Shown here in pieces: positions 1 to 8,581 of a stretch of DNA of 64,000 nt. A program made the position numbers and the translations under genes. Under the pieces are notes generated by a model. The model had not been told where the DNA came from. It did no database searches and was given only the letters and a program-made list of their open reading frames with translations. Numbering within the stretch: the stretch's first letter is position 1; every line of letters starts with the position of its first letter. The stretch comes from Phocaeicola sartorii JCM 17136 = DSM 21941. GTDB taxonomy: Bacteria > Bacteroidota > Bacteroidia > Bacteroidales > Bacteroidaceae. Location of the stretch: assembly GCF_000614185.1 (NCBI RefSeq), contig NZ_BAKM01000003.1:1-64000 (forward strand). The letters are read 5' to 3'.

Positions 1-1
1 A

Positions 2-244
2 CCCAAGCGCACGGCTATTCAGGAAACGGTGCTGGATGCGGTACGCAGCTACAACGAGGTGATAGAGATTGCAGGAAAAAGTACCGTGCGCACGGTGTAC
101 GCCCTGCCGAAGTTCACCATTCCTGACGACAAGCTGCTGTTGGTGGAACTCTACGAGAAGAACGGCGGGCGGCATCAGGTCATCCGGGTGGAAAATTCCG
201 ACATAGTGAACGCAGAAGTGATTAACGAACTCAAAATCAAATAG
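2..244 (+). CDS. traN: TraN conjugal transfer protein, C-terminal end (partial)
   Basis: The reading frame is open from the left edge and ends with TAG at 242-244, giving the last 80 residues of a protein whose start lies outside the window. The tail, with VYALPKFTIPDDKLLLVELYE and an Asn-rich end, resembles the C-terminus of Bacteroides TraN (DUF4138), an outer-membrane-associated part of the CTnDOT-type mating apparatus. It sits 3 nt upstream of traO, the expected order in the tra operon. Identification rests mainly on this context plus the resemblance of the tail. Confidence 0.75.
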   Translation, partial: PKRTAIQETVLDAVRSYNEVIEIAGKSTVRTVYALPKFTIPDDKLLLVELYEKNGGRHQVIRVENSDIVNAEVINELKIK

Positions 245-247
245 GGA

Positions 248-829
248 ATGAAGAAACACATTTTTATAATGATGCTCTTTGCGCTGTGCCTGACCTCGTT
301 TCAGGCACACGCACAAAGATACCTGCCGGGCATGAAAGGCTTGCAGGTCACGGCGGGCATGGCGGACGGGGTGCATTGGAACGACAACACGGATTTTGCC
401 TACCATATCGGGGCGGCGTACAGTGTTTACACCAAGAACGCCAACCGCTGGGTGATTGGCGGGGAGTACCTGCACAAAAAGTATGACTACAAAGATATGA
501 GAATACCAGTCGAACAGTTCACCGCAGAGGGCGGCTATTACCTGAAATTCCTATCGGACAGGCGAAAGACCTTTTTCCTCTCGCTGGGACTGTCGGCACT
601 CGCCGGGTATGAAACAAGCAACCGAAGCGAAAAGCTCTTACCGGACGGCTCTACCTTGCTGGATAAGGACTGCTTCGTTTACGGCGGTGCGCTGACGCTG
701 GAACTGGAAGCCTACCTGACCGACCGGGTGGCTCTGCTACTGAACGCAAGGGAACGGGCGTTGTTCGGCTCGGACATAGGCAAGTTCCGCACGCAGGTAT
801 CTGTGGGACTGAAATTCATTATCAACTGA
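248..829 (+). CDS. traO: TraO conjugal transfer protein
   Basis: This is a 193-residue protein starting with a signal peptide (MKKHIFIMMLFALCL, cleavage near AHAQ). The rest is a beta-rich domain with alternating aromatic strands ending in VGLKFIIN, typical of an outer-membrane barrel. Length and sequence fit the TraO family of Bacteroides conjugative transposons. The gene follows traN after 3 nt and precedes traQ by 13 nt, so it is co-transcribed with the transfer operon. In CTnDOT a traP primase gene lies between traO and traQ; it is absent here. Confidence 0.88.
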   Translation: MKKHIFIMMLFALCLTSFQAHAQRYLPGMKGLQVTAGMADGVHWNDNTDFAYHIGAAYSVYTKNANRWVIGGEYLHKKYDYKDMRIPVEQFTAEGGYYLKFLSDRRKTFFLSLGLSALAGYETSNRSEKLLPDGSTLLDKDCFVYGGALTLELEAYLTDRVALLLNARERALFGSDIGKFRTQVSVGLKFIIN

Positions 830-842
830 CCGCTATATAATA

Positions 843-1283
843 ATGTATATGAAGAATGTAATGTATAAAATCATCATGGGCTGCTACATCGTGGCCGCCC
901 TCGTGCTTGTCACCGCCTGTAATGACAACTTGGATATTCAGCAGGCATACCCGTTCAGCATCGAAACGCTGCCAGTACCCAAAAGGCTGAAAGTCGGGGA
1001 GACCGCCGAAATACGCTGCCAACTGGTGCGTGGCGGCTATTACCAGCCGACTACCTATCAGATAAGGTTTTTCCAGCCGGACGGCAAAGGGAAGCTGGAG
1101 ATGGATAACGGTACGGTGTTCCTGCCCAATGACCTTTACCCGCTGGAGAAAGAAACGTTCAGGCTCTACTACACCTCCGCATCGACAGACCAGCAGACGA
1201 TTGACATTTATATCATCGACAGCTTCGGACAGATGCAGCTCCTATCACTATCTTTCAATAGTGATAGGAGCGAAAACGAATAA
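843..1283 (+). CDS. traQ: TraQ conjugal transfer protein (DUF3872)
   Basis: This is a 146-residue lipoprotein-like protein with a hydrophobic segment (IIMGCYIVAALVLVTAC) ending in a lipobox cysteine. A domain rich in Tyr, Phe and beta-strand pattern follows (TTYQIRFFQPDGKG). It matches the DUF3872/TraQ family found at the end of Bacteroides tra operons. ATG codons at 843, 849 and 861 are all possible starts; 843 is used here. A strong intrinsic terminator follows at 1308-1336, so traQ is the last gene of the operon. Confidence 0.85.
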   Translation: MYMKNVMYKIIMGCYIVAALVLVTACNDNLDIQQAYPFSIETLPVPKRLKVGETAEIRCQLVRGGYYQPTTYQIRFFQPDGKGKLEMDNGTVFLPNDLYPLEKETFRLYYTSASTDQQTIDIYIIDSFGQMQLLSLSFNSDRSENE

Positions 1284-1307
1284 ACTGTTTTGAATGAATA
1301 TGTTAAT

Positions 1308-1336
1308 AAACACCCAGCAAAATATTGCTGGGTGTT
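1308..1336 (+). terminator. Intrinsic terminator of the tra operon
   Basis: A near-perfect hairpin (AACACCCAGCAA paired with TTGCTGGGTGTT, short AATA-type loop) is followed by a T-rich stretch. It lies 25 nt after the traQ stop codon and separates the transfer operon from the AT-rich cargo gene that follows. Confidence 0.85.
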
Positions 1337-1347
1337 TTATTTATGAG

Positions 1348-1355
1348 TAATTTTG
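1348..1355 (+). promoter_or_regulatory. Bacteroidales -7 promoter box for the AbiC-like gene
   Basis: TAATTTTG matches the Bacteroides -7 consensus TAnnTTTG and lies 24 nt before the ATG at 1380. A TTG at 1324-1326 could serve as the -33 element. The box overlaps an upstream in-frame TTG codon (1353), which argues for the ATG at 1380 as the real start of the downstream gene. Confidence 0.65.
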
Positions 1356-1379
1356 TATCCGATAATCTATTTTGACCTT

Positions 1380-2582
1380 ATGGAAACAACAGATAATTCG
1401 TTTGATAAACTTCTGATGAAAAAACGATTTTATATAATTATAACACTTCTTTTTGTAGGCATTTTTGCCTATATCTTTAAATGGCAGCATATTATTCATT
1501 GGTTTGATAATGAATATGTTGTTAACCATGAACTTTTAGGAACATACGGAGACTTTATAGGTGGTGTGTTGGGAACTATATTTGCGCTTATAAGTATTCT
1601 AATATTAATTCGGACTTTCAACCAACAACGAGCTGTAACAGAAAAGAATAAAGAACAAATAGAAAATCAGCGATTTAATGATTTGTTTTTTGAGTTATTA
1701 AGATTATATCAATCAGAAATATCTGAATTATGTGGAACAATAGTGCGAGAAAGAGGCAATGAAAAAATAACCATAAATTATAATAATAAAGATTTTTTCG
1801 ATTTTGAAAAAGAATTGTTACAACGAGCTTTTCAGCCAACCACATCCTATGAAGGAAATATAAGAGGTGCTATAAACTTATATATGCTTTTTTATATTAA
1901 GCATAGGACAAAAGTTGCAGCATGCTTTAGAACATTATACCGGATATATGATTTGCTGGATAATGCAGAGTTAAAAGAAAAAGTAAAAAAGAACTATCTT
2001 AAAATCATACGGGCTCAACTAACAGATAGTGAGTTATTCTTTATTCGGTATAATGGAATGACTTATTATGGAGATAATTTTACCAAATATATAAATAAGT
2101 ACAATATTCTCAAACATCTTCCTGCATTTGATTTGTTAGAATTTAAAGATTGGTGGAAAGACCTAAACAAAATTGAACGTACAGGAATTAATATTGTTTT
2201 TCATAATAGTACAAGACTTCTTAGGCGAATATTATTAAAAAGAGATTCTGATATTGTATTCCGAATTCCGGGTAAAAATCTAAAATATGGATTTGAAATA
2301 AAAACCAAAAGTAATTATGAAGTCGAGATAACATTACAAATTGACAACTCGCAAAAAAATAATATTATGGAATATGTTGGGTTTGAAAAATTCACGAATA
2401 AAAGAATACAAGCTTTGTTAGATTGTTATCTTAAGGAAATTTTCTTATATTCCAATTTTGAAAAATTCAATAAGGAGCAAGATTTAGAATTTTACTCTAA
2501 TCCTATTATTACTAATGGCGCTATCTGTATTATCAATAGTGGAGTGAGAAATACCCAAGGTCAGGCATTAAAAATAAAATGA
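1380..2582 (+). CDS. Putative phage abortive infection protein (putAbiC-like)
   Basis: The protein is about 400 residues. Two transmembrane segments near residues 15-35 and 60-80 (the second within GDFIGGVLGTIFALISILILI) precede a long soluble part beginning RFNDLFFELLRLYQSEISEL. Two N-terminal helices followed by a GDF-GG-LG motif and an FFxLLRLxxxxI helix are the hallmark of the putative AbiC family (Pfam putAbiC), which is linked to phage resistance. The gene is far more AT-rich than the tra genes and has its own promoter after their terminator, so it looks like inserted cargo. The defence function is inferred from the family only. Confidence 0.7.
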   Translation: METTDNSFDKLLMKKRFYIIITLLFVGIFAYIFKWQHIIHWFDNEYVVNHELLGTYGDFIGGVLGTIFALISILILIRTFNQQRAVTEKNKEQIENQRFNDLFFELLRLYQSEISELCGTIVRERGNEKITINYNNKDFFDFEKELLQRAFQPTTSYEGNIRGAINLYMLFYIKHRTKVAACFRTLYRIYDLLDNAELKEKVKKNYLKIIRAQLTDSELFFIRYNGMTYYGDNFTKYINKYNILKHLPAFDLLEFKDWWKDLNKIERTGINIVFHNSTRLLRRILLKRDSDIVFRIPGKNLKYGFEIKTKSNYEVEITLQIDNSQKNNIMEYVGFEKFTNKRIQALLDCYLKEIFLYSNFEKFNKEQDLEFYSNPIITNGAICIINSGVRNTQGQALKIK

Positions 2583-2639
2583 TTTATTTTTATGGGTTTC
2601 TTTGCTACTTTATTTTCCGGTACTCACGAAAGAAAGTAG

Positions 2640-2658
2640 CGGCGGCAAATAGCCGCCG
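2640..2658 (-). terminator. Hairpin, probable terminator of the 2666-3148 gene
   Basis: A GC-only 7-bp stem (CGGCGGC / GCCGCCG, loop AAATA) lies just downstream of the minus-strand stop codon at 2666. Pyrimidine-rich sequence follows on the minus strand, but the T-tract is poor. Confidence 0.45.
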
Positions 2659-2665
2659 TTCTCTA

Positions 2666-3148
2666 TCAACTAGTTTTAAGGCTCTTTATGGATGTGTATT
2701 TCTCTAACCACACCTTTACCTGTTCCATATTGTATTCGCCCGTAATGATTGCCGTATGGTCGTTTATGGCTACAAACCGGACACTCTCGTAACTGTTTAC
2801 CCAGCCTTGCAGGGAACAGACACCCCACGTTGCAACATCTTCAAAAACACTGCGGTCTATTTGGCTGATTGGCTCGCCGAAAACTACCGTCATTATCTGA
2901 AAGTCCGGCTTTTCTACCAGCAGTTGCAAATGGTGCAGCGTGCCGAACTCGTCAATTTTGCGCCCCCACGCCCACACATCATTATACAAATCATCGCCCC
3001 ACTGGTGCGGATGGTCGAAACGGACTTTTACCTCTATGGTGTGTTCGTTTTCTTCTGTGTCCTCGATAACGCCCGTTACCATTAAGCCCGTAAAAATACA
3101 CTCGCAACGCTTGCCGATAAGCTCCTTGTTCACTTCTGTCGTTTTCAT
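2666..3148 (-). CDS. Hypothetical protein of a conjugative element
   Basis: This is a 160-residue soluble protein without signal peptide or membrane segment and with no domain I recognise. An N-terminal part (residues 10-60) looks like a small beta-barrel fold (KRCECIFTGLMVTGVIED, then EVKVRFDHPHQWGDD). The C-terminal half is alpha/beta. It is the distal gene of a minus-strand cluster with a DUF3873-like gene and ardA, spaced 26 nt from the former, so an accessory role in the mobile element is likely. Function unknown. Confidence 0.6.
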   Translation of the reverse strand: MKTTEVNKELIGKRCECIFTGLMVTGVIEDTEENEHTIEVKVRFDHPHQWGDDLYNDVWAWGRKIDEFGTLHHLQLLVEKPDFQIMTVVFGEPISQIDRSVFEDVATWGVCSLQGWVNSYESVRFVAINDHTAIITGEYNMEQVKVWLEKYTSIKSLKTS

Positions 3149-3174
3149 ATCCCTAAATTTTACTTGTTACTCTG

Positions 3175-3378
3175 TTACTTTTTCGCTATCCACTCGTCAC
3201 GCCTGCGGCGGCACTCGTCCAGTGTTTTGGCTACCGTGCTGAAAAGTTTGCTGTCAAAGTGGCGGTAGTCATATTGAAAATAAATCTGTCCCCTGAAAGC
3301 CCCTAAACAGCATTTCACGAACTTTTCTTCTCCCGGTGTTTGGGTAATGCTTACCCCGTTTTTGTTAAGTGACTGCAT
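3175..3378 (-). CDS. DUF3873-like small protein
   Basis: This is a 67-residue protein with NGVSITQTPGEEKF near the start, QYDYRH in the middle and TLDECRRRRDEWIAKK at the end. That pattern is what I know of the DUF3873 family found in Bacteroidetes conjugative elements. It lies between ardA and the 2666-3148 gene on the same strand. Biochemical role unknown. Confidence 0.65.
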   Translation of the reverse strand: MQSLNKNGVSITQTPGEEKFVKCCLGAFRGQIYFQYDYRHFDSKLFSTVAKTLDECRRRRDEWIAKK

Positions 3379-3459
3379 GATGTTCTATTTTTTTATGGTT
3401 ATAGACTTGGTTGTTTTTAGCGGGCAGGGCTTTGACACCCCGCCCGTATTGGTATTTGG

Positions 3460-3993
3460 TTATGCCGCACGAAACACAAAACCGTCATCAAACCAGTAAT
3501 CGCACATAAACAGGTCACGGGCGAACTTTTCATAATCGAAATAGGTCTTTGCGAACTCCGGCAGGTCGTAACATTCTTCTATGATTTCATAGGCGAAATC
3601 TTCTTCATCGTCATATTGACCCCGATACTCGTCCCGGAAATCACGTATAAGGTAGTCCGCATCTTCCTCGCTCAAATCATGGCTTTTGTAGTTGCACCAC
3701 ACGAAAAAGGCTTCCTGTTCGGTGTCGTCCAAATCCTCTACCGCATCACGCAAGGAAAAGAAGTTTTCAGAAATCCAGCTTTCGGAAATCAGGACTTCCG
3801 GGATATTCTCGTAATCCTGAAACATATATTCCGCATCTTCCTCGTCCTTGTGAAGTTCCCGGCAGGCTTCGTAAAATTCTTCCTTGCCCGAATAGTCCGA
3901 AAGGTCAAGCCATGCGCCGGACAATGAACCGTTGTTATACTTGCCGTAAGTGCCTACATAAACTTTTGCTTCCGATAATACCTTTGTTTCCAT
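3460..3993 (-). CDS. ardA: ArdA-type antirestriction protein
   Basis: This is a 177-residue, strongly acidic protein: long runs of Asp and Glu such as DEEDAEYMFQDYENIPEVL and DDEEDFAYEIIEE, with a signature start VYVGTYGKYNNGSLSGAWLDLSDY. The opening motif and extreme acidity are typical of ArdA DNA mimics, which bind type I restriction enzymes and protect incoming conjugative DNA. The length is near the usual 165-180 residues. Its place beside conjugation genes fits that role. Confidence 0.88.
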   Translation of the reverse strand: METKVLSEAKVYVGTYGKYNNGSLSGAWLDLSDYSGKEEFYEACRELHKDEEDAEYMFQDYENIPEVLISESWISENFFSLRDAVEDLDDTEQEAFFVWCNYKSHDLSEEDADYLIRDFRDEYRGQYDDEEDFAYEIIEECYDLPEFAKTYFDYEKFARDLFMCDYWFDDGFVFRAA

Positions 3994-4591
3994 ATTGCTG
4001 TAATTTTTAAGTTTTTAATTTTATGCGGATTCGAGAGGTGAGGGAGTTGAAGTTTCACTGAACTTTTTTCCTGTTTCCCGTAAATCCGACTTTTTTTATG
4101 CGTCTTCCGGTCGGGTCGGTCGTTTTCGTTTCACATAGGCTCAAAAGGGTAGTGTTTAGAGTTTGCAAGGTTTTGGACAAAAAATACCTCGCAAGGCAGG
4201 GAAGATTTTTCGCCAAACCGGAACGGCTCGACCTTGCAAAGTCGTGAAGAACACGTAACTACCTTTGCCTATTGAAATGATTAAAACGACTGTCCCGGCT
4301 GGGGGACTGCGTAAGAGGAAGATTTACATTTAGGGAAACAGGGGAAAAGTGCCTGTTCTCTTTCGTCCTTTAGGGAACACTCCATACGGGCGGGAAAGGC
4401 AAGGGTATGGCAAGTTTACCTTGCGGTACGCTTGTGCGGGTTTCCAACGGCTCTTTTCACGAAATACAGTCAGCCATGCCACGCACGGTTGGCGTTTCGG
4501 GGAATGTGCCAGTTGGAGAAAGATAATAATTACAAGTATGCAAACTATCCATTCACTGGAAATCGAAGTTGTAGGCTATTCAATCCATTAA
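3994..4591. other. About 600-bp non-coding region upstream of ardA and the membrane-protein pair
   Basis: I see no credible gene here; the 80-codon frame at 4349-4591 lacks any protein-like signature. The sequence holds several related words: TTGCAAGG at 4167, CTCGCAAGG at 4187, CCTTGCAAAG at 4232 and CCTTGCGG at 4424. Longer GC-rich stretches suggest RNA or regulatory structure. In this element it would contain the ardA promoter. A regulatory RNA or transfer-related site is possible but not shown. Confidence 0.4.
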
Positions 4592-5293
4592 ATGATTGAT
4601 AATTCGTATCTTTGTAAAAAAATAGTTTATGAAGAAAATATTAAAATTTATCATGGCAGTATTGCTATAATTATATCTGTAATAGCCCTAATTATTAGCT
4701 ATTTATCCTACTGTACATCAAAACAGAGTTTTGAGTATGGAATTAGTAAAGATATGATAATTCATACGCCAGCAATAAAAGAAAAGATAGATTCACTTGA
4801 ACTATCTTTTAACTTAAATAATGACAATTCAGAATTACAAGGTATTTGTATAACCTTGCCCAATAGCATACAAGAAAAACCAATATTTGTCAATACTAAG
4901 CCTATTAATTTAAGTAAGCACTATTTAGAACAGTTAGCTAAAAATTATCTGTATGAATTTGTAGAAGCCAAAGATTCTGTGGTTATAGTTGGAACTTTTG
5001 CTATACCCATAATAATTGATTACTCTGCAATAGTGTACGGATTCCCTCAAACTCTTAGAGAAAATAGACTTTTAGTTTTTAATTTACATTTTTGTGACAA
5101 CATTTTAGATTTAAGTTTTTCCAATACTTATTTAATTAGTAGATGCGGATATCCCCTAAAAAATCATACTTTTTATACAGGTGTTTTTTCTTCTCCTTTG
5201 GAAGAAAAAATTAAAAAACAAGACCAAATAGATATTCAGGAATTACTAAAAGGTCAGTTAGACGAAATTACACATAATTTTAAGCAAAAATGA
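4592..5293 (+). CDS. Unrecognised single-pass membrane protein (first gene of an AT-rich pair)
   Basis: The frame encodes 233 residues with one membrane segment at about residues 24-43 (SIAIIISVIALIISYLSY). A roughly 180-residue globular part rich in Asn, Leu and Ile follows, then a charged tail. I recognise no family. It overlaps the next gene by 4 nt (ATGA), so the two are translationally coupled and probably act together. The start is doubtful: a perfect promoter -7 box sits inside the frame at 4607, and an out-of-frame ATG at 4630 opens a short hydrophobic peptide (MKKILKFIMAVLL). Very AT-rich, unlike the tra genes, which suggests recent acquisition. Confidence 0.6.
   Translation: MIDNSYLCKKIVYEENIKIYHGSIAIIISVIALIISYLSYCTSKQSFEYGISKDMIIHTPAIKEKIDSLELSFNLNNDNSELQGICITLPNSIQEKPIFVNTKPINLSKHYLEQLAKNYLYEFVEAKDSVVIVGTFAIPIIIDYSAIVYGFPQTLRENRLLVFNLHFCDNILDLSFSNTYLISRCGYPLKNHTFYTGVFSSPLEEKIKKQDQIDIQELLKGQLDEITHNFKQK
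4607..4614 (+). promoter_or_regulatory. Bacteroidales -7 promoter box at the start of the membrane-protein pair
   Basis: TATCTTTG, preceded by TTCG, is a textbook Bacteroides -7 element. It lies 15 nt inside the frame that opens at ATG 4592, which means a transcript from this promoter would begin near 4620 and lack that ATG. See the related finding. Confidence 0.6.
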
Positions 5294-6621
5294 GTGCTAT
5301 TTTAAGCGTTTTTTCAAATAGGGAATTAGCTTTTCTAATTTGGTTAGTTATCCTATTGGTTTATTTTCTAATTAAGAACAGATGGAGATACCATTTGAAA
5401 AGAATTATAATATCTGCATTTACCCTCAAATTGGTAGTTATATATACAACTTTGGCTATTTATGCATCTATAATTGTTATACTACTTTATTTATTAAATA
5501 TTTGGGGAATATTTCTTTTGAAAGATACAGTTGTATGGCTGATATTTTCTGCATTAGGTACTGCTTTTACATTAAATAGAATAAAAGATTTTGGTTATTT
5601 TACTGACTTAATTAAAAGTAATATTGCAGTTACAGCCATCGTACAATTCATGATAAATCTATATTCATTTAGTTTGATTACTGAATTGATAGCTCTTCCT
5701 GTTGTAGCATTTATAACTGCACTTAGCGTATATTCTGAATATTATACAGAGAATGGCAAAGATTACAAAAAAACGCATTCATGCCTAAATAAGTTGCTTA
5801 TTATTATCGGGTTAGTTTATTTAGGATTTGCATTATACAAAACAATTATAGAATTTAATACAACTAATTGGAATGACGTTTCCCAACAGTTCTTATTACC
5901 TTTGATTCTAACGATTTTATTTATTCCTTACTACTGGGGATTAACATTATATATGAATTACGAAATAATGTTTGTTGCTATTAATGTAATATTTAGAGAT
6001 AAAGACAAATATGAAAAATGTAAAATCAAATTTTATATACTGTATTATGGGCATTTAAATCTGAAACGAATTAATCGTATAAAGCATAAAATAGCATTCC
6101 TTGCATATCAAGATGCTGCTAATTATAAAGATTATTTCAAAAAAGCTGCACAAGCTCCATTATATACGAAATCTTCTATTACGAATAAAATGAAAATTAA
6201 ACTTTTTAATAATATTGGTGGTTGCTGCAAAGCATTATCTGATTTGCAATTAGGCGAATTTAGTGAATGGAAAAAACTTGATGGATTAAATGAATTTTAT
6301 AGTATTACGAATTATTACCTTATAAAAAAAGATGGGTTATCTAATTTAGTACTATCCTTACAAGGAGAAGAATTATATATCCATAAATTAGAATTATCAC
6401 TATCAATACTATCTTCTGAAGAACGGAATTATGCCATATCAAAGTTTCAAGAATCTGTACTCAATATAGTAAGAATACTTTCATTAAGTTTACCGGATGA
6501 TATATATAATTTCGCTAAAAAAAACGATTGTAATTATAGCGATGATATTTTCTCATTAAGTATTAAAACTGAAATTTTAGGAAATATGGAATCATTTACA
6601 TTGGCTATAAAATCCAAATAA
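5290..6621 (+). CDS. Unrecognised polytopic membrane protein (second gene of the pair)
   Basis: This is a 443-residue protein. Roughly the first 240 residues contain six to eight hydrophobic segments (for example LAFLIWLVILLVYFLI, IYASIIVILLYLLNIW, LLIIIGLVYLGFALY). A soluble C-terminal domain of about 200 residues follows, with many Lys and Asn. I recognise no family and no catalytic motif. The 4-nt overlap with the upstream gene and shared AT-richness mark a two-gene cassette. Its place between ardA and the integrase, and the presence of another defence-type gene at 1380, make a phage-defence role a reasonable guess but no more. Confidence 0.65.
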   Translation: MSAILSVFSNRELAFLIWLVILLVYFLIKNRWRYHLKRIIISAFTLKLVVIYTTLAIYASIIVILLYLLNIWGIFLLKDTVVWLIFSALGTAFTLNRIKDFGYFTDLIKSNIAVTAIVQFMINLYSFSLITELIALPVVAFITALSVYSEYYTENGKDYKKTHSCLNKLLIIIGLVYLGFALYKTIIEFNTTNWNDVSQQFLLPLILTILFIPYYWGLTLYMNYEIMFVAINVIFRDKDKYEKCKIKFYILYYGHLNLKRINRIKHKIAFLAYQDAANYKDYFKKAAQAPLYTKSSITNKMKIKLFNNIGGCCKALSDLQLGEFSEWKKLDGLNEFYSITNYYLIKKDGLSNLVLSLQGEELYIHKLELSLSILSSEERNYAISKFQESVLNIVRILSLSLPDDIYNFAKKNDCNYSDDIFSLSIKTEILGNMESFTLAIKSK

Positions 6622-6674
6622 CAGGTTGACGTATGAATAGTATATGATTGATGATTGTAAAATAGTATAAAAAT

Positions 6675-6700
6675 ATCGGGTAGTGATTGAGCTACCCGAT
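6675..6700 (-). terminator. Hairpin terminator between convergent genes
   Basis: A 9-bp stem (ATCGGGTAG / CTACCCGAT, 8-nt loop) lies between the stop codons at 6621 (+) and 6732 (-). On the minus strand it is followed by ATTTTTATA, so it mainly terminates the ORF6N gene; it may act in both directions. Confidence 0.7.
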
Positions 6701-6731
6701 AAATGAGAAGTTTAGCTACCGAAATCGTTAC

Positions 6732-7262
6732 CTATTCGTCTTTGTCACGGTTATAGGTAACGAAACCTACCGGACGGCGTTCTTTCTGTTGTTTCGACTG
6801 GCTTAGAAGCTGGGTAAGGGCTTGGTACAGTTCGTTGAACTGCGCATCGGTGCTTACCTCCAATTCCTCGATGCGCTTTAACAGTTCCTCGTAACCGATT
6901 GCCATTTGGCGCATGAGGACAAAAGCCCGCATGATTGAAATGTTTACTTCTATGGCTACTTTGGAACGGAGAACCGAAGAAAGCATGGCTACGCCCTGCT
7001 CGGTGAAAGCCATAGGCATGGCTACACCGAAGTTATAATCAGGAGGTATCACATTTTGTGATACCCCTATGGACAACAATAAGTTAGCTTCCTCTTTGGT
7101 GAAAACAAACATAAAATCACTGGGAAAACGCTCGATATTGCGCTTGACCGCCTGCTTCAAGGCTCGTGTTTCCACTTGGTAGAGTTCTGCCAAATGATAA
7201 TCGAGCATCACTCGGCAACCTCTGACTTCAAAAATTTTGTTTTGGATAATCTGTAAGTCCAT
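6732..7262 (-). CDS. ORF6N domain-containing protein
   Basis: This is a 176-residue protein whose first 90 residues fit the ORF6N DNA-binding domain of phage and mobile-element proteins: IFEVRGCRVMLDYHLAELYQVETRALKQAVKRN, then FPSDFMFVFTKEE and FTEQGVAMLSSVLRS. A C-terminal helix (GYEELLKRIEELE) likely forms a coiled coil. Such proteins are often found next to integrases as possible regulators or antirepressors. Here it lies 85 nt downstream of the integrase gene on the same strand. Confidence 0.85.
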   Translation of the reverse strand: MDLQIIQNKIFEVRGCRVMLDYHLAELYQVETRALKQAVKRNIERFPSDFMFVFTKEEANLLLSIGVSQNVIPPDYNFGVAMPMAFTEQGVAMLSSVLRSKVAIEVNISIMRAFVLMRQMAIGYEELLKRIEELEVSTDAQFNELYQALTQLLSQSKQQKERRPVGFVTYNRDKDE

Positions 7263-7346
7263 AATCGTATATTTTAGGAGATTTAGTAATGTTGGAATAA
7301 TAGTAAGAACTGGTCACAAATTGTGACCAGTTCCCAACAATCAAGA

Positions 7347-8581
7347 TTACATAGCGACTTCCTTGTAAATCTTCTCGATGCCGACAAACTTCTTGTCAAG
7401 CCCCTGCATATCACTACCTATCTTGCTGTTAGTGATGCGGGCATAGATTTGGGTCGTTTCAATGTTCGTGTGTCCCAACATTTTAGACACCGTTTCAATG
7501 GGTACGCCTTTTGACAGCGTGGTAGTCGTTGCGAACGTGTGGCGGGCAAGGTGAAATGTCAAGTTCTTTTTAATACCGCATACATCGGCAATCTCTTTCA
7601 AGTAGGCGTTTAGCTTCTGATTGCTGATTATGGGAAGTATCTTGCCATTCGGTAACTTACCCTTGTATTTTTTCAAAATCATCTTGGGAATATCCAGCAG
7701 GGGAACATTAACGTCCGTGTTGGTCTTTTGTCGTTTTGTCATTATCCAAAGGTTGCCGTCAAAAGATTTGCGAATGTTGTCTTGGGTAAGTCCGGCTACA
7801 TCTATATAGCAAGCCCGGTGAAGCAGGCAAAGATGAACAAGTCCCTGACGTGTTCCAGCCGCTCGGAAACCATTTTCTTTTTAAGGATAATTTTAATCTC
7901 GTCCTCTGTCAGATACCCCCTGTCCACTTTCTCCAGCCGGATTTTGTAACTGGCGAAAGGGTCGTTCACCAGTATGCCATTGTTGCGGGCAATGATGATG
8001 ATACGCTTGAAGAACTGCATGAACTTGGCGGTGGTGTTGTAGCCGCACTTGCAGGCGGTACGCAAATACAACTCAAAATCGGTAATGAACATCGGGCTTA
8101 TCTCCTTAATGGATATATCCGATACGTTGTACTTGCTTTGGATAAATTCAGCAAGGTGGCGGCGGGTGACTTCATACTTGCGGTAGGTCGCTATCGTCTT
8201 GGATATGCCGACCAACTGCTTCACATCGTCATTGTGCTTTTGAAACAGGGTAAGGATTGTTTCGTGGCTCTCGCTATGACCTAAAAACTCGTTCTTCACT
8301 TTCTCAGCGGTCACGTAGTTGTCACGCCGCTGCATTTCGTGGTAAATGGTGTTCAAGGATGCGTTTATATCATCCAGCATACGGTTTATGCGGCTGGCTT
8401 CCGCAGTACGTCCGGTAGCCTTGCACATTTTGCCGTCCCAAATAGAGGGTAACACGTCCAACTTGGTGTTAAAACGGCTTGCCACGCCGTCCACTGTGAT
8501 ACGGGCGAAAAGGGGGTACGCACCGTTGGCTTTCTGCTTGTCTTTCTTTGCGTAAAAGCAAATGTTGAATGTCGATTTCAT
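7347..8581 (-). CDS. int: IntDOT-type tyrosine recombinase (integrase), frameshifted as read
   Basis: Two frames together span 411 codons, the length of IntDOT. Reading starts at 8581 (MKSTFNICFYAKKDKQKANG, an arm-binding domain), passes a SAM-like core-binding domain, and breaks after FACFTGLA. It resumes with WIMTKRQKTNT and the catalytic box HLARHTFATT, LGHTNIETTQIY, where the nucleophile Tyr falls near residue 380. The break is explained by one missing base at about 7808: adding one A restores GLAYIDVAGL. It probably catalyses integration and excision of the conjugative element ending nearby. Whether it is truly broken or a sequencing undercall cannot be told from the sequence. Confidence 0.88.

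Noticed and set aside
4349..4591. 80-codon frame before the membrane-protein pair
   Set aside because: Composition is not protein-like, there are no recognisable motifs, and it lies in a region with repeated TTGCAAGG-type words more typical of regulatory DNA.
3994..4591. RteR-like regulatory RNA or oriT
   Set aside because: The location after tra genes makes it tempting, but I cannot identify the known RNA sequence, a nick site or mob genes here.
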